A stretch of DNA of 64,000 bases from Pseudomonas sp. 8O (lineage in GTDB: Bacteria; Pseudomonadota; Gammaproteobacteria; Pseudomonadales; Pseudomonadaceae): the NCBI RefSeq assembly GCF_902506495.1, contig NZ_LR733265.1, forward strand, positions 1,136,868 to 1,200,867, given 5' to 3'. Each line of letters begins with the position of its first letter. Positions within the stretch are counted from its first letter, which is position 1. Shown one piece after another: positions 16,653 to 25,644 of this stretch. The position numbers were made by a program, and so were the translations under genes. The notes under the pieces were generated by a model that worked only from the letters and a program-made list of their open reading frames with translations, was not told the origin of the DNA and did not search any database.

Positions 16653-17939
16653 TCAGGCCTGCTGGCAGGCAGCCAGATGCTCAGCCAGAGCATCCCAGGC
16701 AACACTTTGTTGTTCACTGTCGTCGCGCAGCGGTTTGCAACCTACCACGCGCCCTGCCAATTCGTCGTCCCCCAGAATCAGCGCATAGCGTGCGCCGCTC
16801 TTGTCGGCCTTCTTGAACTGGCTCTTGAAACTGCCACCACCGGAGTTGAGCAACAGGCGCAGCCCCGGCAACTCGTCGCGCAGACGCTCGACCAGCGTCA
16901 GCGCCGCCAGCTCAGCCGCCTCGCCGAAGGCGCAGACGTAGACATCGGCGGCACGGTTGAGCTCGGCCGGCAGCAGTTGCAGGGTATCGAGCAGCAGCAC
17001 CAGGCGCTCGACGCCCATGGCGAAACCAACACCCGGTGTAGCCTTGCCGCCCAGTTGCGCCACCAGGCCATCGTAACGGCCGCCGGCACACACCGTGCCC
17101 TGGGCGCCGAGCTTGTCGGTGACCCACTCGAACACGGTGCGATTGTAGTAATCCAGGCCACGCACCAGCTTGTGGTTGATCTGGTAGCGAATGCCAGCCG
17201 CATCCAGGCGCGCCTTGACGCCCTCGAAGTGCAGGCGCGACTCCTCATCGAGGTAGTCGCCCAGTGTCGGCGCACCAACCAGCGCGGCTTGGGTCGCCTC
17301 GTTCTTGCTGTCGAGGATGCGCAACGGATTGGTGGTCAGACGGCGCTGACTGTCTTCGTCGAGCTGATCGAACCGTTCCTGCAGGTAGGCCACCAGTGCA
17401 TCGCGATAAGCCGCACGCGCCTCGCTGGAGCCCAGGCTGTTGAGCTGCAGGGTCACGGCATCGGCCAGGCCGAGCTGCTTCCACAGGCGCCAGGTGAGCA
17501 CGATCAGCTCGGCATCGACGTCCGGCCCAGGCAGGTTGAAGGCTTCCACGCCCACCTGATGGAACTGGCGATAGCGGCCTTTCTGCGGCTTCTCGTAACG
17601 GAACATGGGGCCGGCGTACCAGAGTTTCTGCACTTGGCCACCACCGGACAGACCATGCTCGAGCACGGCGCGTACGCAACCGGCAGTGCCCTCGGGACGC
17701 AAGGTCAGGGATTCTTCGTTGCGGTCGAGGAAGGTGTACATCTCCTTGTCGACCACGTCGGTACCCTCGCCGATACCACGAGCGAACAGCTCGGTGTACT
17801 CGACGATGGGCAGGCGGATTTCCTTGTAGCCATAGCCATCGAGCAGGCTGACCAGAGTATTTTCCAGGTAGCGCCAGGCAGGCGTCTGCTCCGGCAGGAT
17901 GTCGTTCATGCCACGAATGGCTTGCAGGGACTTGCTCAA
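16653..17939 (-). CDS. hisS: Histidyl-tRNA synthetase
   Basis: Class II synthetase charging tRNA-His, 428 residues. MSKSLQAIRGMNDILPEQTP begins the protein. Motif 2 is PMFRYEKPQKGRYRQFHQVG, with the His-specific signatures LVRGLDYYNRTVFEW and GGRYDGLVAQLGG, and motif 3 GVGFAMGVERL. The start codon is TTG, supported by AAGGA six bases upstream; no ATG fits. Downstream of ispG by 20 bases. Confidence 0.96.
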   Translation of the reverse strand: MSKSLQAIRGMNDILPEQTPAWRYLENTLVSLLDGYGYKEIRLPIVEYTELFARGIGEGTDVVDKEMYTFLDRNEESLTLRPEGTAGCVRAVLEHGLSGGGQVQKLWYAGPMFRYEKPQKGRYRQFHQVGVEAFNLPGPDVDAELIVLTWRLWKQLGLADAVTLQLNSLGSSEARAAYRDALVAYLQERFDQLDEDSQRRLTTNPLRILDSKNEATQAALVGAPTLGDYLDEESRLHFEGVKARLDAAGIRYQINHKLVRGLDYYNRTVFEWVTDKLGAQGTVCAGGRYDGLVAQLGGKATPGVGFAMGVERLVLLLDTLQLLPAELNRAADVYVCAFGEAAELAALTLVERLRDELPGLRLLLNSGGGSFKSQFKKADKSGARYALILGDDELAGRVVGCKPLRDDSEQQSVAWDALAEHLAACQQA

Positions 17940-17959
17940 TTGTATTCCTTACGCACGGA

Positions 17960-19072
17960 TCAGCCGCGCACGATCACGGCGGCATCGGCGGCAACCTTTT
18001 CGGCTGCCTTGTCGCGAATGAGCTTCTCCAGCTCGTCCACCAGATTTTCATTGGTCAACTTCGAGGCCGGCTTGCCGTCGATGTAGACCAGGTTGTTCGG
18101 GCTACCACCAGTGAGGCCGATATGCGCCTCCTTGGCTTCACCGGGACCATTGACCACGCAGCCGATCACGGCCACATCCAGCGGCACCAGCAGATCCTCG
18201 ACGCGGGCCTCCAGCTCGTTCATGGTCTTGACCACATCGAAGTTCTGCCGCGAGCAACTCGGGCAGGCGATGAAGTTGATGCCTCGCGAACGCAGGCGCA
18301 AAGACTTGAGAATGTCGAAACCGACCTTGATCTCTTCCACCGGGTCGGCGGCCAGCGAGATGCGGATGGTATCGCCAATTCCGTCGGCCAGCAGCATGCC
18401 CAGGCCGACGGCGGACTTTACAGTACCGGAGCGCAGCCCGCCGGCTTCGGTGATGCCCAGGTGCAGCGGTTGCTCGATCTGCTTGGCCAGCAGGCGATAG
18501 GCCTCAACGGCCATGAACACATCCGATGCCTTCACACTGACCTTGAAGTCCGGAAAATTGAGACGATCGAGGTGCTCGACATGGCGCAGCGCGGACTCGA
18601 CCAATGCTTCGGGAGTCGGCTCGCCGTACTTCTTCTGCAGATCCTTTTCCAGTGAGCCGGCATTGACGCCGATACGGATCGGGATGCCCTTGTCCCGGGC
18701 TGCCTCGACCACCGCCCTGACGCGATCTTCGCGGCCAATATTGCCGGGATTGATCCGCAGGCAGTCGACACCCAGCTCAGCCACGCGCAGGGCGATCTGG
18801 TAGTCGAAGTGAATGTCAGCCACCAGCGGTACACGCACCTGCTGCTTGATCAGGCCGAAGGCTTCGGCGGCGTCCATATCCGGCACCGAAACGCGCACGA
18901 TATCGGCGCCGGCATCTTCCAGGCGCTGAATCTGCGCCACGGTAGCTGCCACATCGTTGGTGTCGGTGTTGGTCATACTCTGCACCGCGATCGGCGCATC
19001 GCCGCCCACTGGTACCGAGCCAACCCAGATCTTGCGCGACAGTCGGCGCTTGATCGGTGATTCGCAATGCAT
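17960..19072 (-). CDS. ispG: 4-hydroxy-3-methylbut-2-enyl diphosphate synthase (IspG/GcpE)
   Basis: Iron-sulfur enzyme of the MEP isoprenoid pathway, 370 residues. TIM barrel (VADIHFDYQIALRVAELGVD, RINPGNIG) plus C-terminal [4Fe-4S] domain with ligands in FIACPSCSRQNFD and CVVNGPGEAKEAHIG. Start ATG at 19072. Depends on the Isc machinery encoded in the next operon upstream. Packed three bases after rodZ. Confidence 0.96.
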   Translation of the reverse strand: MHCESPIKRRLSRKIWVGSVPVGGDAPIAVQSMTNTDTNDVAATVAQIQRLEDAGADIVRVSVPDMDAAEAFGLIKQQVRVPLVADIHFDYQIALRVAELGVDCLRINPGNIGREDRVRAVVEAARDKGIPIRIGVNAGSLEKDLQKKYGEPTPEALVESALRHVEHLDRLNFPDFKVSVKASDVFMAVEAYRLLAKQIEQPLHLGITEAGGLRSGTVKSAVGLGMLLADGIGDTIRISLAADPVEEIKVGFDILKSLRLRSRGINFIACPSCSRQNFDVVKTMNELEARVEDLLVPLDVAVIGCVVNGPGEAKEAHIGLTGGSPNNLVYIDGKPASKLTNENLVDELEKLIRDKAAEKVAADAAVIVRG

Positions 19073-19075
19073 GCT

Positions 19076-20065
19076 TTACAACCCCAATTTCAGGCGCGCG
19101 GTTTCGCCAGTCATGTGCGGCGCAATGTCCACGCTTTCGCCGTTGTAGGTCACTTGGGCGCCACGGGCAAAGCCCAGGCGCAGCTCCAGAGGTGCCTTGC
19201 CGGCGAGTTCGACGCGCTCACCACTGCGTTTGAGTGCACTGAGCAGGACCTTGCCATCGGCATCGGTAACCTGAGTCCAGCAATCGGCGGTGAACTGCAC
19301 GTAGAGCGCTCCCTGCCCGGCAGCAACGGCTACAGGTGCTGCCGGTTCGGCAACAGACGCAGACGGCGTAGCAACGACTGCCGGCGCGCTCGCCACAGGG
19401 GCAGCAGGAGCTTCTGGTGCGCTTTCCGTGGTGCTGGCTTCGACAGCAGGAGTAGGCGGTTCTGCGGCAACGATCTCTTCTGGTGTTTCGCCTGGCGCCT
19501 CCGGCAGCAGCAGTGGGGTGCCCTGCTCGCCACCCTGAGCAGCGATTACCGCCTGGTCTTCCGGCTCGGCGAGCGAGTGCACCTGAGTGGTACCGTCGGC
19601 GCCCTCCACTTCCACATGCTCGAGCCCCAGATCAGCCAGGCTGGCCACCGGACGGCCCTGATCCTGCCACCAGAGAAAACCCGCGCCGATCAATGCCAGC
19701 AGCAGCAGGAAACTCACTAAGCGCAGGATGCTCTGCGAATAACGAACAGGCTCTTCGATGCGGCCAAGAGCGTGCACGCTGCTGCCAGTGGCATCGGTCC
19801 CCGTGAACTGATCGAACTCCAGCACCAGCCGGTTCTGGTCCATCTCGAGAAGCTTGGCATAGGCGCGGATGTAACCACGGGCGAAGGTGGTACCCGGCAG
19901 TTTGTCGAACGCTCCGGCTTCGATCTGGGCAAGGCGCTGCGGGGTCAGGTTGAGCTGAGTCGCCACTTCGGCAACGCTCCAACCCTTGACCTCCCGGGCC
20001 TGACGCAGGCTTTCGCCTGGGTTGGTCGGCATCGGCTGAGTCACTTCGCTATGTGCCGCTTTCAT
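19076..20065 (-). CDS. rodZ: Cytoskeleton protein RodZ-like
   Basis: 329 residues. N-terminal helix-turn-helix of the HTH_25 type (SLRQAREVKGWSVAEVATQL, LTPQRLAQIEAGAFDKLPGT), a single transmembrane helix (LVSFLLLLALIGAGFLWW, about 125-142), a long low-complexity Ala/Pro/Glu/Val periplasmic linker, and a C-terminal DUF4115 domain (FTADCWTQVTDADGKVLLSA). RodZ links MreB to the elongasome. Start overlaps the pilF stop by four bases. Confidence 0.92.
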   Translation of the reverse strand: MKAAHSEVTQPMPTNPGESLRQAREVKGWSVAEVATQLNLTPQRLAQIEAGAFDKLPGTTFARGYIRAYAKLLEMDQNRLVLEFDQFTGTDATGSSVHALGRIEEPVRYSQSILRLVSFLLLLALIGAGFLWWQDQGRPVASLADLGLEHVEVEGADGTTQVHSLAEPEDQAVIAAQGGEQGTPLLLPEAPGETPEEIVAAEPPTPAVEASTTESAPEAPAAPVASAPAVVATPSASVAEPAAPVAVAAGQGALYVQFTADCWTQVTDADGKVLLSALKRSGERVELAGKAPLELRLGFARGAQVTYNGESVDIAPHMTGETARLKLGL

Positions 20066-20823
20066 TGTTGCCCCGAAACAAATTGCTGATATTCCTGAGA
20101 GGCCGGATACAGGCGGCGCAACTGCAGACCCAGGCTGGCGGCCGTGTCACGGTCCTCGAATACGTTGGCCAGGCGTGCGCCGAGCAGCAGGCTGCGCGCA
20201 TTCTGTGGCGCTATTTCGCTGTAGCTGTCGTAGTAACGACGTGCCGGTACATATTCCTTGTCCTCGTAGGACATCACCGCCATTTCCAGCAATGCGCGCG
20301 GCTGTCTGCTGCTCAGGCGCAAGGCGCGCTGGAGGTATTCTTTGGCCTGCTCGCGCTGGCCGAGTTGCGCAGCAGTCATACCCAGGTTCTCGAACACCCG
20401 CGAGCGCTCTGGATAGAGGTTGTCCTCTGCGGCCTTGAGGTAAGTGTTCATGGCCTCCTTGTAGCGCTTCTGCTCGAACAGGAAGCCACCGTAATTGTTG
20501 AGCAGGCGGGCATCATTCGGCCGCTGGGACAGAGCCTTGCGAAAATGCTCATCGGCCAGCTTCGGTTCCATCTCCAGCTGGAAGGCCAGGGCCAGGGCGG
20601 CATGCGCATCGGCACTGGACGAATCCAGATCGAGGGCATTCTTCAGCGGCACCTTGGCGCGCTGGGTATCGCCCTGCTGGATATAGGCAAGACCCAGTTG
20701 CACATAGGCATTACGTGCCTCGTCACGCCCTTTCGCCGTACGCATGGGGTCGACATCGCCCGTGGTCACACAACCAGCAAGCAGACTGACAACGAGCAAC
20801 AACAGCGCTGGGCGCAGGGTCAT
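20062..20823 (-). CDS. pilF: Type IV pilus biogenesis/stability lipoprotein PilF (PilW)
   Basis: Outer-membrane pilotin required for PilQ secretin assembly, 253 residues. Signal peptide with lipobox LLVVSLLAGC, then TPR repeats (ARNAYVQLGLAYIQQGDTQR, LLNNYGGFLFEQKRYKEAMN, ALLEMAVMSYEDKEYVPARR). Three nested starts exist; ATG at 20823 has GAGAGG six bases upstream and matches the usual length, while 20829 has no spacing and longer forms lack a signal peptide. Confidence 0.93.
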   Translation of the reverse strand: MTLRPALLLLVVSLLAGCVTTGDVDPMRTAKGRDEARNAYVQLGLAYIQQGDTQRAKVPLKNALDLDSSSADAHAALALAFQLEMEPKLADEHFRKALSQRPNDARLLNNYGGFLFEQKRYKEAMNTYLKAAEDNLYPERSRVFENLGMTAAQLGQREQAKEYLQRALRLSSRQPRALLEMAVMSYEDKEYVPARRYYDSYSEIAPQNARSLLLGARLANVFEDRDTAASLGLQLRRLYPASQEYQQFVSGQQ

Positions 20824-20836
20824 AGACATCCTCTCT

Positions 20837-21985
20837 TCAATTTCGATTGGTGGCAGCATGAGGCTCTTGCGCCTCGTTGCCCAACTGGCGCACGGCGATG
20901 TAGCGCTCGCTGCGCCGAGTACGGTCCATGACCTGGCCAACCAACTGGCCACAGGCAGCATCGATATCGTCACCACGGGTAGTACGTACCGTGACGTTAT
21001 GGCCAGCCTTGTGCAACAGGTCCTGGAAGCGGCGAATGGCGTTATTGCTCGGCCGCTCGTACCCCGAGAAGGGGAAGGGATTAAACGGAATCAGGTTGAT
21101 CTTGCAAGGTACATCGGCCAGAAGTGCGATCATCTGCTCAGCGTGCTCGGGCTGATCGTTGACCCCCTTGAGCAGGGTGTACTCGATGGTCAGCACACGC
21201 TTCTCGCCAAGCTTGGCGACATAACGCTTGCAGGCGGCCAGGAGCACTTCCAGCGGGTACTTCTTGTTGATCGGCACCAGTTGGTTACGCAACTCGTCGT
21301 TGGGCGCGTGCAGCGACAGGGCCAGGGACACGTCGATGACTTCAGCCAGCTTGTCGATCATCGGCACCACGCCGGACGTGGACAAGGTGACCTTGCGCTT
21401 GGAAATACCGTAGCCAAGGTCGTCCATCATGATCTGCATGGCGGAGACGACGTTATCGAAGTTCAGCAGCGGCTCGCCCATGCCCATCATCACCACGTTG
21501 GTGATGGCACGGTCGACCTTGGCCGGCACGCTGCCGAAGGACTTGTTGGCGATCCATACCTGGCCAATGATCTCGGCGCTGGTCAGGTCGCTATTGAAGC
21601 CTTGTTTGCCGGTGGAGCAGAAGCTGCAATCCAGGGCGCAGCCGGCCTGCGACGAGACACACAGGGTGCCACGGCCGTTCTGCGGGATATACACGGTCTC
21701 CACACAGCTACCCGACGCCACCCGCACTACCCACTTGCGCGTGCCATCGGCGGAAATATTTTCGCTGACCACTTCCGGGCCGCGAATCTCGGCAGAGGCC
21801 TCGAGCTTTTCGCGCAAGACCTTGCCGACATTGGTCATGGCGGCGAAATCATCGACGCCAAAGTGATGAATCCACTTCATTACCTGGCCGGCACGGAAGC
21901 GCTTCTCGCCGATAGACTCGAAGAACTGTTCCATTTCCGGCTGGGTCAGGCCCAGCAGGTTGATCTTGCCGGTGGTATTGGTCAT
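20837..21985 (-). CDS. rlmN: Dual-specificity 23S rRNA/tRNA adenine-C2 methyltransferase RlmN
   Basis: Radical SAM enzyme methylating A2503 of 23S rRNA and A37 of some tRNAs, 382 residues. The radical SAM cysteines are Cys116, Cys120 and Cys123 (AGCALDCSFCSTG). GMGEPLLNFDNV and the C-terminal CGQL motif with the second catalytic Cys region are present. Start ATG 21985, 26 bases after ndk. Confidence 0.96.
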   Translation of the reverse strand: MTNTTGKINLLGLTQPEMEQFFESIGEKRFRAGQVMKWIHHFGVDDFAAMTNVGKVLREKLEASAEIRGPEVVSENISADGTRKWVVRVASGSCVETVYIPQNGRGTLCVSSQAGCALDCSFCSTGKQGFNSDLTSAEIIGQVWIANKSFGSVPAKVDRAITNVVMMGMGEPLLNFDNVVSAMQIMMDDLGYGISKRKVTLSTSGVVPMIDKLAEVIDVSLALSLHAPNDELRNQLVPINKKYPLEVLLAACKRYVAKLGEKRVLTIEYTLLKGVNDQPEHAEQMIALLADVPCKINLIPFNPFPFSGYERPSNNAIRRFQDLLHKAGHNVTVRTTRGDDIDAACGQLVGQVMDRTRRSERYIAVRQLGNEAQEPHAATNRN

Positions 21986-22011
21986 GGCTTCACCCTCGCT
22001 TCATTCGCCAA

Positions 22012-22443
22012 TCAGCGAATGCGCGCGCACAGCTCGGTAGCGGAGAAGAAGTAAGCGATCTCGCGAGCAGCAGAGGCTTCGGAATCCGAACCGTGGACAG
22101 CGTTTTCGTCGATGGAAACGGCGAAGTCAGCACGGATGGTGCCGGCAGCAGCTTCTTTCGGGTTGGTAGCACCCATCAGCTCGCGGTTTTTCAGAACGGC
22201 ATCTTCACCTTCCAGAACCTGAACGATGACCGGACCGGAGGTCATGAAGGCGACCAGGTCCTTGAAGAAGCCGCGCTCGCTGTGCTCAGCGTAGAAACCA
22301 GCGGCTTCACGCTCGGACAGTTGCACCATCTTCGAAGCGACGACGCGCAGACCGGCTTTTTCGAAACGGGTGGTGATCTCACCGATGACGTTCTTGGCAA
22401 CGGCGTCAGGCTTGATGATGGAGAAAGTACGTTGAACAGCCAT
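22012..22443 (-). CDS. ndk: Nucleoside diphosphate kinase
   Basis: Transfers the gamma-phosphate between nucleoside tri- and diphosphates; 143 residues, the standard length. MAVQRTFSIIKPDAVAKNVI opens the protein and the phospho-histidine is His117 in NAVHGSDS. First gene of the ndk-rlmN-pilF-rodZ-ispG-hisS-yfgM-bamB-der series. Its promoter must lie in the 100-base gap shared with the end of the isc operon. Confidence 0.97.
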   Translation of the reverse strand: MAVQRTFSIIKPDAVAKNVIGEITTRFEKAGLRVVASKMVQLSEREAAGFYAEHSERGFFKDLVAFMTSGPVIVQVLEGEDAVLKNRELMGATNPKEAAAGTIRADFAVSIDENAVHGSDSEASAAREIAYFFSATELCARIR

Positions 22444-22474
22444 GTGAAGCTCCAGAAACTTTAGGGTTAAAGCG

Positions 22475-22505
22475 AAAAATTAAACCCGCGAATTATACGC
22501 GGGTT
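22475..22505 (-). terminator. isc operon terminator with a TATAAT box in its loop
   Basis: On the minus strand AACCCGCG-TATAATT-CGCGGGTT is followed by TAATTTTT, a good Rho-independent terminator 40 bases after iscX. The loop reads TATAAT exactly, 45-50 bases ahead of ndk, so the same bases may be the ndk -10 box. The candidate -35 (TACGCT, 17 bases upstream) is poor. Confidence 0.65.
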
Positions 22506-22517
22506 CCGGTTAAAAGC

Positions 22518-22540
22518 GTAGGGCGGGCGCCGTAAGCGCC
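22518..22540. repeat. REP-type palindrome downstream of iscX
   Basis: GTAGGGCGGGCGCCGTAAGCGCC, a GTAG foot followed by an imperfect hairpin, immediately after the iscX stop. Confidence 0.5.
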
Positions 22541-22544
22541 TGTT

Positions 22545-22745
22545 TCAATCGAGTTCTTCGATCCAGGCGGCCTGTATCGCCTCCAGCACCTTCTCTCCCC
22601 CACGCTGCGGGTCATCGGAGAACTCCGGCAACTCCAAGACCCAGCGGTGCAGATCGACGAAGTTGACGTAGCGCGGATCGACATCCGGCTTCTGCTCGCT
22701 CAACTCGATGGCGATATCCAGTACATCGACCCATTTCAGACTCAT
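22545..22745 (-). CDS. iscX: Fe-S cluster assembly protein IscX
   Basis: Small acidic protein of 66 residues (family 65-66) that binds IscS and iron and tunes cluster assembly. MSLKWVDVLDIAIELSEQKP and VNFVDLHRWVLELPEF are typical, including the DxxDIAxxL start. Last gene of the isc operon, 112 bases after fdx with a repeat-rich gap between. Confidence 0.95.
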   Translation of the reverse strand: MSLKWVDVLDIAIELSEQKPDVDPRYVNFVDLHRWVLELPEFSDDPQRGGEKVLEAIQAAWIEELD

Positions 22746-22774
22746 GATGATGCTTCCTGGTTAACGTGAAAGTC

Positions 22775-22850
22775 GCGTAGCGACACCTTCCCCTGAGCCG
22801 TTCTCCCCTCGGGAGAAGGTGGCGCGAAGCGCCGGATGAGGGACTCGGCC
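22775..22850. repeat. REP-like composite palindrome between fdx and iscX
   Basis: The gap contains TTCTCCC-CTC-GGGAGAA followed by GGCGCGAAGCGCC and GGATGAGGG, a combination that recurs in intergenic regions of many pseudomonads. It separates fdx from iscX and could alter distal expression. Confidence 0.45.
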
Positions 22851-22857
22851 ATGCCCG

Positions 22858-23199
22858 TCAGTGCGGCGCTTCAGCTGCGTGATTGAGCGAATACTTGGGA
22901 ATCTCGACGGTGAGATCTTCCTCGCCGACGATGGCCTGACAGGCCAGGCGCGACTGAGCCTCGAGCCCCCAGGCCTTGTCCAGATAGTCCTCTTCCAGCT
23001 CGTCGGCCTCGTTCAGCGAGTCGAAACCTTCGCGCACGATGCAGTGACAGGTGGTGCAGGCACACACGCCACCGCAGGCGCTTTCCATCTCGATATGGTG
23101 CTCGTGCGCCAACTCGAGGATGGAAACTCCAGGCTCAGCCTCTACCACCAGACCATCCGGGCAAAATCGCTCGTGAGGCAGAAAAATTACCTGCGGCAT
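22858..23199 (-). CDS. fdx: [2Fe-2S] ferredoxin, ISC type
   Basis: 113 residues. Cluster ligands are Cys42, Cys48, Cys51 (ACGGVCACTTC) and Cys87 (SRLACQAI). It supplies electrons for cluster synthesis on IscU. Start taken at ATG 23199 with GAGGA seven bases upstream; a TTG one codon earlier is less likely. Begins four bases after hscA. Confidence 0.95.
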   Translation of the reverse strand: MPQVIFLPHERFCPDGLVVEAEPGVSILELAHEHHIEMESACGGVCACTTCHCIVREGFDSLNEADELEEDYLDKAWGLEAQSRLACQAIVGEEDLTVEIPKYSLNHAAEAPH

Positions 23200-23202
23200 C
23201 AA

Positions 23203-25068
23203 TTATTCCTCGATCTCATTCAGATTGCGCCCGGCCAGCGCAGCTTTTACCGTCGAATCCAGGCGGCGGGCCGCGAAGGCGTCAGTGACCTGCGACAGCC
23301 GCTTGGTCTGCCGCTCGATCGCCAGACCATCGCTGCCCGCAAGCAGGTCGCGCAATTCCTGCACCTGCAGCTCGATGACCTCGCGCTCCTCGGCATCCAG
23401 CAAGCGCTCGCCATCGGCCTGCAGCGCCGCTTCGACCGCCTCGATCAGACGCTGACCATCGACTTGCTGCTCACGCAGCGCCCGGGCGGCCTTGTCGCCT
23501 CCAGCATTCTGGAAGGAGTCCTGCAGCATGCGTGCAATTTCGCCATCGGTCAGGCCGTAGGACGGCTTGACCTGAATGCTCGCCTCGACGCCGGAAGCCA
23601 GCTCCCGCGCGGCAACGCTGAGCAGACCGTCCGCATCGACCTGGAAGGTCACGCGAATCTTCGCCGCCCCTGCCACCATCGGCGGAATGCCGCGCAATTC
23701 GAAACGCGCCAGGGATCGGCAATCAGCGATCAGCTCGCGCTCGCCCTGCAGCACATGAATCATCATGGCCGTCTGGCCATCCTTGTAGGTCGTGAATTCC
23801 TGCGCACGCGCCACCGGGATGGTGGTGTTGCGCGGGATCACCTTCTCCATCAGCCCGCCCATGGTTTCCAGGCCGAGCGACAGGGGGATCACGTCCAGCA
23901 GCAGCAACTCCTCGCCGTCGTCACGCTGATTGCCGGCCAGGGCATCGGCCTGGATCGCAGCACCAATGGCCACCACCTGATCCGGGTCGATGTTGGTCAG
24001 CGGCGCACGACCGAACAGCTCGCCAACAGCCTCACGCACACGCGGCACGCGGGTGGAGCCACCGACCATGACCACAGCACCCACCTCTTCCAGCTCAACA
24101 CCGGAATCACGCACGGCGCGACGACAAGCCTTGAGACTGCGCGCCACCATCGGCTCGATCAGCACCTCGAACTGCGTGCGTGACAGCGAACCACGCCAAT
24201 CACCGTGATTCAGCTCGACGCTATCGGCATCCGTCAGCCCTTCCTTGGCCACACAGGCGGCCTGCAGCAGACTGCGCTGGGTCGCCGGATCGAGATCACT
24301 GGAAATGCCGGCCTGCTGGATTATCCAGTCAGCAACGGCATGATCGAAATCGTCACCACCCAACGCGCTGTCGCCGCCGGTAGCCAGCACCTCGAACACG
24401 CCGCCGGTCAGGCGCAGGATGGAAATATCGAACGTGCCGCCGCCCAAGTCATAGATGGCAACCACACCTTCGGCCTTCTGATCCAGTCCATATGCGACTG
24501 CAGCGGCAGTAGGCTCGTTGAGCAGACGCAGCACGGTCAGACCGGCCAGGCGCGCAGCGTCCTTGGTGGCCTGACGCTGAGCGTCATCGAAATAAGCCGG
24601 AACGGTAATCACAGCCCCGACCAGTTCACCGCCCAAGGTTTGCTCTGCGCGCAAGCGCAGGGTCTTGAGAATTTCCGCCGACACCTCGACCGGGCTCTTC
24701 GCCCCCTGCACCGTCTCGATGAAGGGCATGTGCGACTCGCCTGCCGCGAAGCGGTAGGGCATCTGCTCGCCGAGCTGATGAACGTCGGCGATACCGCGCC
24801 CCATCAGGCGCTTGACCGACAGCACGGTATTGAGCGGATCGCTGGCGGCCGCCAACCTGGCCGACTCGCCGACCTCGACGCTTCCAGCGTGGTAACGCAC
24901 GGCAGACGGCAGGATGACCTTGCCATCATCGTCAGCCAGGGGCTCGGCCAGGCCGCTGCGTACAGCGGCAACTAGCGAGTTGGTGGTACCCAGGTCAATC
25001 CCCACCGCCAGACGACGCTGGTGCGGTTGCGGGCTCTGCCCGGGCTCGGCGATCTGCAATAAGGCCAT
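23203..25068 (-). CDS. hscA: Fe-S cluster assembly chaperone HscA (Hsp70 family)
   Basis: Specialised Hsp70 that acts with HscB to release clusters from IscU; 621 residues. GIDLGTTNSLVAAV near residue 25, IYDLGGGTFDISILRL and VGGSTRVPRVREAV are the ATPase signatures; the substrate-binding domain follows (LSLGLETMGGLMEKVIPRNT). Its client motif LPPVK is present in IscU of this operon. Confidence 0.96.
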   Translation of the reverse strand: MALLQIAEPGQSPQPHQRRLAVGIDLGTTNSLVAAVRSGLAEPLADDDGKVILPSAVRYHAGSVEVGESARLAAASDPLNTVLSVKRLMGRGIADVHQLGEQMPYRFAAGESHMPFIETVQGAKSPVEVSAEILKTLRLRAEQTLGGELVGAVITVPAYFDDAQRQATKDAARLAGLTVLRLLNEPTAAAVAYGLDQKAEGVVAIYDLGGGTFDISILRLTGGVFEVLATGGDSALGGDDFDHAVADWIIQQAGISSDLDPATQRSLLQAACVAKEGLTDADSVELNHGDWRGSLSRTQFEVLIEPMVARSLKACRRAVRDSGVELEEVGAVVMVGGSTRVPRVREAVGELFGRAPLTNIDPDQVVAIGAAIQADALAGNQRDDGEELLLLDVIPLSLGLETMGGLMEKVIPRNTTIPVARAQEFTTYKDGQTAMMIHVLQGERELIADCRSLARFELRGIPPMVAGAAKIRVTFQVDADGLLSVAARELASGVEASIQVKPSYGLTDGEIARMLQDSFQNAGGDKAARALREQQVDGQRLIEAVEAALQADGERLLDAEEREVIELQVQELRDLLAGSDGLAIERQTKRLSQVTDAFAARRLDSTVKAALAGRNLNEIEE

Positions 25069-25113
25069 GGTCTTCTTGAAGTCATCAGGCAGGCTGCCGT
25101 GGCAACCTACAGG

Positions 25114-25635
25114 TTAATCGTCGAGGCGCTCTTCTAACTGGCGCACTTCATGGGAGAGCTTGTCGAGAAACTGCATGCGGCGCATCAGGCGCTCGGCCTC
25201 TTCACGACGGGCTTCGTCGTCCCAGCATGCAGCGAAGCACTCATTGAGCTGCTCCTGCGCTGTTTTCAGGCGACGCTTGAACGCCGCGACACCGGCGAGA
25301 TCTGCGTCATCCTGCAGCTCTTCCAACTCTTCGCGCAGCTGCATTTGCTGCAGAAGGAAGTCCGGATCCTGCACCGTCACTTCCAGCGGCAGCTCGGGGC
25401 CACGCATTGCAAGCAGGTAGCGTGCGCGCTGAGACGGCGTTTTCAGAACCTGATACGCCTCATTGAGGCAAGCCGAGCGCTCGAGCGCCAGACGCTGCTC
25501 ACGCTCACCGGCATCGGCGAAACGATCCGGATGAACCTGACGCGCCAGCTCACGGTAGCGAGCAGCCAGCTGCTCCATATCGAGGCGAAAACTCGGCTGC
25601 AGGTCGAACAGGGCGAAATGACAAGGATTACCCAC
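25114..25635 (-). CDS. hscB: Fe-S cluster co-chaperone HscB (J-domain)
   Basis: 173 residues. N-terminal J-domain with the HPD triad (ARQVHPDRFADAGEREQRLA) and a C-terminal three-helix domain that binds IscU (DPDFLLQQMQLREELEEL). Start codon GTG at 25635 with GAGG seven bases upstream. Ten bases after iscA. Confidence 0.95.
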   Translation of the reverse strand: MGNPCHFALFDLQPSFRLDMEQLAARYRELARQVHPDRFADAGEREQRLALERSACLNEAYQVLKTPSQRARYLLAMRGPELPLEVTVQDPDFLLQQMQLREELEELQDDADLAGVAAFKRRLKTAQEQLNECFAACWDDEARREEAERLMRRMQFLDKLSHEVRQLEERLDD

Positions 25636-25644
25636 GCGAGCGCC

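Noticed and set aside
22861..24183. 440-codon plus-strand ORF
   Set aside because: It is the antisense of fdx and hscA, whose motifs are complete on the minus strand. High GC keeps antisense frames open.
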